A DNA stretch of 5,461 nt from an uncultured Collinsella sp. (GTDB taxonomy: Bacteria > Actinomycetota > Coriobacteriia > Coriobacteriales > Coriobacteriaceae), in the NCBI GenBank assembly GCA_958419975.1, contig CATZIG010000137.1, forward strand, positions 1 through 5,461, in the 5' to 3' direction. Positions 1 through 5,461 of this stretch are shown piece by piece. A model generated the notes under the pieces. It was not told the DNA's origin. It did no database searches and worked only from the letters and a program-made list of their open reading frames with translations. A program made the position numbers and the translations under genes. Positions within the stretch are counted from its first letter, which is position 1, and each line of letters begins with the position of its first letter.

Positions 1-14
1 ACACTCCGCAGGAC

Positions 15-59
15 GCAAGAAACCCCCGCCGCACGAAGTGCGCAGCGGGGGTTTCTTGC
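15..59 (-). terminator. Rho-independent terminator closing the opp operon, symmetrical
   Basis: Positions 15-29 and 45-59 are perfect 15-bp inverted repeats. Inside them, 31-34 (GCAC) and 38-41 (GTGC) form a second 4-bp stem capped by a 3-nt loop, separated from the outer stem by a small internal bulge. The GC core (23-29 with 45-51) is flanked by an A-rich run on one side and a T-rich run (TTTCTT) on the other, so the same structure has terminator form on both strands. It lies 57 nt beyond the oppF stop codon, where the operon transcript should end. If a plus-pointing gene lies left of the window, this would serve as a shared terminator between convergent genes; that gene is not visible. Confidence 0.9.
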
Positions 60-116
60 ATGTCCGAGGACGTTCTGAAAAGTAACTTCAGGGCGGGCCC
101 GGACGATAACAACCGG

Positions 117-1144
<1,028 letters not shown>

Positions 1145-1145
<1 letters not shown>

Positions 1146-2236
1146 TACGCCTCGCCTCCCTTCTTGGAATCCTTGCGCGTACGGGACGTCTCAGGAGCGT
1201 TCTTGAGGAACTCGGGGTCACCGGAGTAGTGGCACGCAGAGTAATGACCAGACTCGGTGACAACGCGCTCGGGGCGCTGCTTGCGGCACTTGTCCGTCGC
1301 ATAGGGACAACGAGGCGAGAACACGCAGCCCTCAGGCAGGTTCATGAGCGAAGGCGGGTTGCCGTGAATCGGCGTAAGCGGCTTCTTCTCTTCGATGGCC
1401 TGCTCCGGGATGGAGCGGATAAGGCCCCAGGTGTAGGGGTGGCGACTCTCGTAGAAGATTTCCTCAGCAGTACCGAACTCGACGGGACGGCCGGCGTACA
1501 TAACCATGATCTTATCGGCCATATCGGCAACGACGCCCAGGTCATGGGTAATCATGATGATGGCGTTGCCGTTCTTCTCCTGCATTTCCTGCATGAGCTC
1601 GATAATCTGAGCCTGAATGGTAACGTCCAGAGCCGTCGTGGGCTCGTCGGCAATCAGGATATCGGGATCGCAGGCAAGAGCCATAGCGATCATGACACGC
1701 TGACGCATACCGCCGGAGAACTGGTGCGGATACTCATTGACGCGCTTCTCGGGCTCGGGGATACCCACGAGGTCCAAAAGCTCGGTAGCGCGCTTGAGCG
1801 CCTCCTGCTTGGAGTAGCCACGGTGCAGACGAAGGCCCTCGCCCACCTGCTTGCCGATCTTATAGACCGGGTTCAAGGAGGTCATAGGATCCTGGAAGAT
1901 CATCGCGATGTCGTTTCCGCGAATGTGCTGCATCTCTTCCTCGGTCATCTCGAGGATAGAACGACCGCGATAGCGAACGTCGCCGCCCTCGATCTTTCCC
2001 GGAGGCATCGAGATGAGGCCCATGATGGTCATGGCGGTCACGGACTTACCGGAGCCGGACTCACCGACGACACCCAGGGTCTCGCCGCGATCGAGCGTGT
2101 AGGACACACCGTCGACAGCGCGAACGACACCATCCTCGGTATGGAAATACATCTTAAGGTCATCGACCTCGAGCAGATGCTGGCCCTCGGGAACCGGCTG
2201 GTCCTTCAGGTCCACATAATTCTTGTTCTTCTTCAT
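1145..2236 (-). CDS. oppD: Oligopeptide ABC transporter ATP-binding protein OppD
   Basis: This 363-residue cytoplasmic ATPase is the first nucleotide-binding subunit of the importer. Motifs are Walker A GESGSGKS (58-65), Q-loop Q115 in FQDPMTSLNP, signature FSGGMRQR (173-180), Walker B ILIADEPT with D197 and catalytic E198, D-loop TALD (200-203) and switch histidine H231. The signature FSGGMRQR and the sequence VMIAMALA after it are typical of OppD/DppD as opposed to OppF/DppF. The C-terminal peptide-transporter domain has C304, C310, C317 and C335, the same spacing as in OppF. A lysine/arginine-rich tail (about 351-360) follows the domain. The ATG is two bases after the oppC stop. Its likely ribosome site AAGGA lies inside the last codons of oppC, nine bases upstream, so translation is probably coupled. 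Dipeptide specificity (DppD) cannot be excluded. Confidence 0.95.
1155..1160 (-). promoter_or_regulatory. oppF ribosome binding site inside the oppD 3' end
   Basis: GGGAGG lies in the last codons of oppD (within Lys-Lys-Gly-Gly-Glu-Ala), nine bases before the oppF ATG, and the two genes share one base in TAATG. This combination fixes the oppF start and predicts near-equal synthesis of the two ATPases. Confidence 0.8.
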
Positions 2237-2238
2237 CC

Positions 2239-3174
2239 TTATGCGTCCTTCATCTTGACGTCGAGGGCGTCGCGCAGACCGTCACCCAGCAGGGTGAAGG
2301 CGAGCACCGTCGAGAGAATTGCCAGACCGGGCATGATCATCATCCAGGGAGCAGTCAGAAGATACTGCTGACCGTCCTGAATCATGGAGCCCCACGAAGG
2401 CGTAGGCGGAATAACGCCCATGCCGAGGAAGGACAGAGCGGACTCGGTCAGAATGGCGCCACCAATGTTCATGGTCGCGTAGACCACGATGGAGGCGACG
2501 GAGTTCGGGAAGATGTGACGCACTACGATACGAGCATCAGATGCACCCATCGCGCGCGCAGCGTCAACATAGTCGTTTTCTTTGACCGTCAAGATTGCAG
2601 AGCGGAAGACGCGCGCAATCGAAGGCCAGCCGAGAATACCGATGGCGATAAAGACGTTCTGAAGACCACGGCCGATAACGGCGATCATGGCGACAACGAA
2701 CAGCACGTACGGGAACGCCAGGAAGATGTCCGCACAGCGCATGATGATCGTATCCCAGATCCCGCCGTAGAAACCGGCCAGAGCACCCATGACCAGACCG
2801 ATCACCGTGGAGATCGCGGTGGCCATAATGCCGACGGACAGCGAAACGCGTGCACCGTAGATAACGCGGACGAGAATGTCGCGACCAAGGGCGTCGGTGC
2901 CAAACGGGTGCTCTGCACACGGAGCCAACAGCGACGTCTCGGCCATGGTGGTCGAGTCGGAAGCCGTCGGCGAACCGAGCCAGGGCTTAGCCCACAGATC
3001 TGCGGTCAGGGCAACCAAAACGACGATGATGATCCAGCAGACACCGATAACGGCGAGCTTGTTCTTGCGAAGACGCTTAAAAGCGTCACCCCACAGCGTG
3101 CGGGACTTGGCGGGAGCAGATGCGGCCTTGGTGGCGGTAGCCTGCTCCTGAGACTGAGAATCAGTTTCCTGCAT
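2239..3174 (-). CDS. oppC: Oligopeptide ABC transporter permease OppC
   Basis: This 311-residue inner-membrane subunit forms half of the peptide channel with OppB. A polar, Gln/Ser/Ala-rich cytoplasmic N-terminus (1-26) leads into the conserved LWGDAFKRLRKNKLAVIG segment and the first membrane helix (about 41-60). The external loop ends in HPFGTDALGRDILVRVIYGARVSL (89-112), a hallmark of DppC/OppC proteins. About five further helices follow (roughly 110-136, 150-168, 171-187, 224-245, 275-297). The cytoplasmic EAA loop, starting DYVDAARAMGASDARIVVRH (201-220), is the coupling surface for the ATPases. The motif LSFLGMGVIPPTPSWG (247-262) is also typical. Length matches the family. The ATG has GGGAGG eight bases upstream, and the gene starts 14 bases after the oppB stop. 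No defects are visible. Confidence 0.95.
   Translation of the reverse strand: MQETDSQSQEQATATKAASAPAKSRTLWGDAFKRLRKNKLAVIGVCWIIIVVLVALTADLWAKPWLGSPTASDSTTMAETSLLAPCAEHPFGTDALGRDILVRVIYGARVSLSVGIMATAISTVIGLVMGALAGFYGGIWDTIIMRCADIFLAFPYVLFVVAMIAVIGRGLQNVFIAIGILGWPSIARVFRSAILTVKENDYVDAARAMGASDARIVVRHIFPNSVASIVVYATMNIGGAILTESALSFLGMGVIPPTPSWGSMIQDGQQYLLTAPWMMIMPGLAILSTVLAFTLLGDGLRDALDVKMKDA
2246..2250 (-). promoter_or_regulatory. oppD ribosome binding site inside the oppC 3' end
   Basis: AAGGA lies within the Lys-Asp codons at the end of oppC, nine bases before the oppD ATG. Ribosomes finishing oppC pass over it, which suits coupled translation of the two genes. It is weaker than the GGGAGG sites before oppC and oppF. 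Confidence 0.65.
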
Positions 3175-3182
3175 GAGACGTA

Positions 3183-3188
3183 CCTCCC
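3183..3188 (-). promoter_or_regulatory. oppC ribosome binding site
   Basis: GGGAGG directly follows the oppB stop codon and lies eight bases before the oppC ATG at 3174. This supports the chosen start. Confidence 0.85.
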
Positions 3189-4226
3189 TTAGGCCTTATC
3201 CGACGGACCGCCAAGGCGGATGCGCGGGTCGAGGAATGCATAGCTAATGTCGACGAGCAGGTTAATCACCATGACGACGACGACGATGAGCGTAACGCCG
3301 CCCATAACGATGGGCCAGTCACGCATGCTAATGGCGCGATAGACCTCATAGCCGATACCGGGCCAGTTAAAAACCGTCTCGGTCAGGATGGCGCCCGAAA
3401 GCATGCCACCAAAGTCGACACCAATATAGGTAACGACGGGGATGAGTGCATTCTTAAGCGCATGCTTGACGATGATCGCGCGATTGGAGAGACCCTTGGC
3501 CTTTGCCGTACGGATGTAATCCTGGTTCATGACGTCAAGCAGCTGCGAGCGCATAATGCGGGCGGCATAAGCGGTCGAAACCGAAGCCAGCGTAATGGTC
3601 GGAAGCACATAGTGCATCCAATCCTGATACTGAGAGCTGGAACCGCCGGCACCCGAGATCGGCATGGAGATTGCACCGCCCGTAGCGTCCTTGAGGATGA
3701 CGCCAAAGAACAGCTGCAGCAACATACCGAGCCAGAAGGCCGGGACCGCAACGAGGATCGACGTGGTGAGCGTTACCAAAATATCCCAGAAGGAATAACG
3801 CTTTACCGCCGAAATGATACCCGCACCGATACCCATGATTGCCTCGAGCACGATGGCGCACGCGGCAAGTTTGACCGTATACGGATACTTCTGGGCAAAA
3901 ATTTCCGTAACCGGCAGCTTGCGCTGATACGAATTGCCCAAATCGCCATGAAGCAGGCCGTTCATGTAATACAAGTAACGGTCCACGAGCGACGTTTGAA
4001 CGGGGTCGCCGTTCTCGTCAAGGATCGCGTTGCCGTCCTCGTCCGACTGGACCAGGTGATAGCGGACGCGAAGCTGAAGCTCCACCTCGGGGGACAGAGC
4101 CTTGTCTCCACCGATCAGCTTGATCGGATCTCCCGGCACGATATTCTGAAGGGCGAACAGAATCAGCGTAACGCCCAAAAATACCGGGATGAACTGAAGC
4201 ACACGTTTAACGATGTACTTACCCAT
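3189..4226 (-). CDS. oppB: Oligopeptide ABC transporter permease OppB
   Basis: This 345-residue membrane subunit pairs with OppC. The N-terminus MGKYIVKRVLQFIPVFLGVT leads into helix 1 (about 9-29) and then the conserved PGDP (31-34). Further helices lie at roughly 117-141, 149-177, 205-225, 264-285 and 306-330. The EAA loop includes DYIRTAKAKGLSNRAIIVKH (236-255), and the family motif TETVFNWPGIGYEVYRAI follows at 282-299. The C-terminus DPRIRLGG is typical. The protein is about 40 residues longer than E. coli OppB as I recall that sequence. The surplus sits in two places that topology puts outside the cell: an acidic Asp/Gly/Asn segment at about 61-79, and a Gly/Ser-rich segment at about 178-203. 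The start is supported by AGGGGAG four bases upstream of the ATG, a slightly short spacing. The gene follows oppA after a 156-base spacer. Confidence 0.95.
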   Translation of the reverse strand: MGKYIVKRVLQFIPVFLGVTLILFALQNIVPGDPIKLIGGDKALSPEVELQLRVRYHLVQSDEDGNAILDENGDPVQTSLVDRYLYYMNGLLHGDLGNSYQRKLPVTEIFAQKYPYTVKLAACAIVLEAIMGIGAGIISAVKRYSFWDILVTLTTSILVAVPAFWLGMLLQLFFGVILKDATGGAISMPISGAGGSSSQYQDWMHYVLPTITLASVSTAYAARIMRSQLLDVMNQDYIRTAKAKGLSNRAIIVKHALKNALIPVVTYIGVDFGGMLSGAILTETVFNWPGIGYEVYRAISMRDWPIVMGGVTLIVVVVMVINLLVDISYAFLDPRIRLGGPSDKA

Positions 4227-4230
4227 ACCA

Positions 4231-4237
4231 CTCCCCT
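4231..4237 (-). promoter_or_regulatory. oppB ribosome binding site
   Basis: AGGGGAG on the minus strand ends four bases before the oppB ATG, closer than the usual 6-9 bases. The same bases can take part in a small local hairpin (CCCT 4234-4237 with AGGG 4242-4245) and in a longer-range pairing with 4316-4322. Access to the site could therefore depend on RNA folding; that is inferred from complementarity only. Confidence 0.7.
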
Positions 4238-4256
4238 ATCTAGGGATTAACCTAAA

Positions 4257-4286
4257 TGGGATGCCGATCGCCAGACCGGCATCCCA
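4257..4286 (-). terminator. Intercistronic hairpin between oppA and oppB (possible attenuator or mRNA-stability stem)
   Basis: TGGGATGCCG (4257-4266) and CGGCATCCCA (4277-4286) form a perfect 10-bp stem around a 10-nt loop. In the operon direction the stem is followed by TTTAGGTTAAT, a weak and interrupted T-run, so full termination is unlikely. It begins 96 nt after the oppA stop and ends 30 nt before the oppB start. In many opp operons the binding protein is made in excess over the membrane subunits. A partial terminator or a 3'-end-protecting stem at this position would produce that, but this role is inferred. The opposite strand has no T-run after the stem. Confidence 0.6.
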
Positions 4287-4382
4287 AAATTACCATCAGC
4301 CAGTTTACCCCAGGTTAGGGAGAACTGTATGTTTCCCATGAGGTCTACGTAAATACTTGACCCTCACGGAAGCTGCAAACTC

Positions 4383-5461
4383 TTAGGCGAGCTCAGCGGT
4401 ACCCAGCTCAGCGTGCTTCTGCGGATCGACATAGAGGTGCTTGATGCGATCGGAGCCGACGATGGTGTGTGTGTAGAACATCACCGGGATGACCGGGCAG
4501 TCGGCAGCGACCATAGCGTCGGCCTCCTGCATCTTAGCAACGCGCTCTTCGTCGTCAACCGTGGTGCGAGCCTCGTTGACCTTGGCGTCGAACTCGGGGT
4601 TGTTGTAACCGGAGCGGTTGTCGCCACCGAGGGAGTCGGAGTGGAACAGCGGATACAGGAAGTTGTCCATAATCGGGTAGTCGGCAATCCAACCCAGACG
4701 ACCGAACTGATAGTTAAAGTTCTGGTACTGCTCGAGCAAGGCAGACCACTCAGGGGTATCGGAGACAGCGGTAACGCCAACCTTGGCGAGGTCACCGATG
4801 ATGGACTCCATGATCTCCTTGTGGCCACCATCCTGGTTGTAGGAAAGGGTCACGTTAATGCCACGATCGCCGTTAGCGCCAGCGGGAGCAACCTTGTCCA
4901 GGTACTCGTTAGCCTTGTCGACGTCGTAGGCGCAGAACTCCCATGCGCCCTCCTTGTAGCCATCGATGCCCGGAGGAACAATGCCGTCGGCGGGGGTACG
5001 GGTACCCTTGAAGATAGTCTTGCAGATGGCCTCACGGTTGATGGCCAGGGAGATACCCCTGCGCAGGTCGGCGTTGTTGAACGGCTCGGCCGTGTTGTTG
5101 CAGGTCAGGTAGTAGGTGGAAGGCTCGGAGCCGAGCAGCATGCGCTCGCCGTCACCCATGGTGTAGCCGTCCTTGGACACGCCGCGATCCTTCTTGGCGG
5201 CGTCGATCTGAGCAACGGGAACGTCGCAGACATCGAGGTTACCGGCCTGGAACTCCTTGTAAGCGGTCTCCATGTCCTTGATGACCTGGAAGTGGATGCC
5301 ATCGATCTTGGCCTTGTCGCCATAGTAATCGTCGAACTTCTTGAGGTTGATCTCCTGACCATCCTCCCACTTGCCGTCCATCATGAACGGGCCGTTACCG
5401 ACCGGTGCAAGGTAGAAGCTCTTGGCATCGGACTCGGCGCACTCGGGAACCGGGGCCAGAG
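4383..5461 (-). CDS. oppA: Oligopeptide-binding protein OppA, partial (5' end outside window)
   Basis: This is the C-terminal 358 residues of an extracytoplasmic family 5 solute-binding protein that captures peptides for OppBCDF. The frame stays open to the window edge: 25 codons precede the first in-window ATG (5384) and encode a sensible family stretch, YLAPVGNGPFMMDGKW, so that ATG is internal. Family features, in fragment numbering, are the W-x-x-G region (31-35), FQVIKDMETAYKEFQAGNLD (57-76), the NxxxxPFNNADLRRGISLAINREAI region (121-145), PPGIDGY (162-168) and GWIADYPIMDNFLYPLF (256-272), which resembles the ligand-pocket segment of family members. Family members usually have about 530-560 residues, so roughly 170-200 residues are missing, including the signal peptide and any lipoprotein cysteine. 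Six cysteines are visible (7, 78, 120, 146, 176, 321). Ligand type (oligopeptide, dipeptide or other) cannot be decided from this part. Confidence 0.93.
   Translation of the reverse strand, partial: LAPVPECAESDAKSFYLAPVGNGPFMMDGKWEDGQEINLKKFDDYYGDKAKIDGIHFQVIKDMETAYKEFQAGNLDVCDVPVAQIDAAKKDRGVSKDGYTMGDGERMLLGSEPSTYYLTCNNTAEPFNNADLRRGISLAINREAICKTIFKGTRTPADGIVPPGIDGYKEGAWEFCAYDVDKANEYLDKVAPAGANGDRGINVTLSYNQDGGHKEIMESIIGDLAKVGVTAVSDTPEWSALLEQYQNFNYQFGRLGWIADYPIMDNFLYPLFHSDSLGGDNRSGYNNPEFDAKVNEARTTVDDEERVAKMQEADAMVAADCPVIPVMFYTHTIVGSDRIKHLYVDPQKHAELGTAELA

Larger units (their letters stand above)
4227..4382 (-). other. oppA-oppB intercistronic spacer
   Basis: This 156-base stretch is non-coding and visibly more AT-rich than the genes. 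It holds the 10-bp hairpin at 4257-4286 and the oppB ribosome site. It also contains shorter complementary segments: TAACCT at 4248-4253 with AGGTTA at 4312-4317, and 4231-4238 with 4316-4322. I found no convincing promoter on the minus strand, so oppBCDF most likely depends on read-through from a promoter upstream of oppA, outside the window. Confidence 0.7.

Noticed and set aside
94..101. 8-base palindrome CGGGCCCG downstream of oppF
   Set aside because: It is too short and has no loop space for a stable hairpin; such palindromes are common by chance in GC-rich DNA.
1229..2371. 380-codon plus-strand open frame opposite oppD
   Set aside because: It is antisense to oppD, shows no domain or ribosome site, and runs over the oppC-oppD junction; it is a shadow of codon bias.
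2515..3192. 225-codon plus-strand open frame opposite oppC
   Set aside because: The product is highly charged (Asp/Arg/His-rich) with no domain, lying wholly opposite a clear permease gene.
3462..4250. 262-codon plus-strand open frame opposite oppB
   Set aside because: It is antisense to a clear permease, with charged low-complexity composition and no start signal.
4350..4378. Possible minus-strand promoter after oppA: TTGCAG, 17-base gap, TATTTA
   Set aside because: Only three of six bases match the consensus in each box, which is close to chance for an AT-richer spacer. It would need 5'-end mapping to be taken seriously.
4383..5384. ATG at 5384 as the oppA start
   Set aside because: The frame is open upstream to the window edge and encodes conserved family sequence (YLAPVGNGPF), there is no ribosome site, and a signal peptide would be missing.

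Overview
The window is one minus-strand oligopeptide ABC-transporter operon in the classical order oppA-oppB-oppC-oppD-oppF, read from high to low coordinates. The whole window is explained by this single transport system plus one intergenic spacer and one terminator. I see no RNA gene, mobile element, CRISPR array or phage gene, and no evidence of a new kind of system.

Organism (inference): the DNA is visibly GC-rich with strong G/C preference at third codon positions, ribosome sites are purine-rich GGGAGG types, and both ATPases carry the four-cysteine C-terminal domain. A high-GC Gram-positive fits, most likely a gut Coriobacteriia such as Collinsella or a relative. This rests on general character and not on a diagnostic marker.

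Layout: 5461-4383 is the C-terminal 358 residues of the substrate-binding protein OppA, whose start lies outside the window. 4382-4227 is a 156-base spacer with a perfect 10-bp hairpin. 4226-3189 is OppB and 3174-2239 is OppC, the two membrane permeases. 2236-1145 is OppD and 1145-117 is OppF, the two ATPases. A strong, symmetrical hairpin terminator at 15-59 closes the operon. The junctions tighten along the operon: 156 nt, 14 nt, 2 nt, then a 1-nt TAATG overlap between oppD and oppF.

How the genes work together: OppA captures peptides outside the membrane and delivers them to the OppB/OppC channel, and OppD/OppF hydrolyse ATP in the cytoplasm to drive import. Both ATPases have complete Walker A, Q-loop, signature, Walker B and H-loop motifs, so both nucleotide sites look catalytically competent. 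Points worth a second look are the identically spaced four-cysteine motifs in both ATPases, two extra segments in OppB that face OppA, the hairpin between oppA and oppB with possible alternative folds over the oppB ribosome site, and six cysteines in the visible part of OppA.
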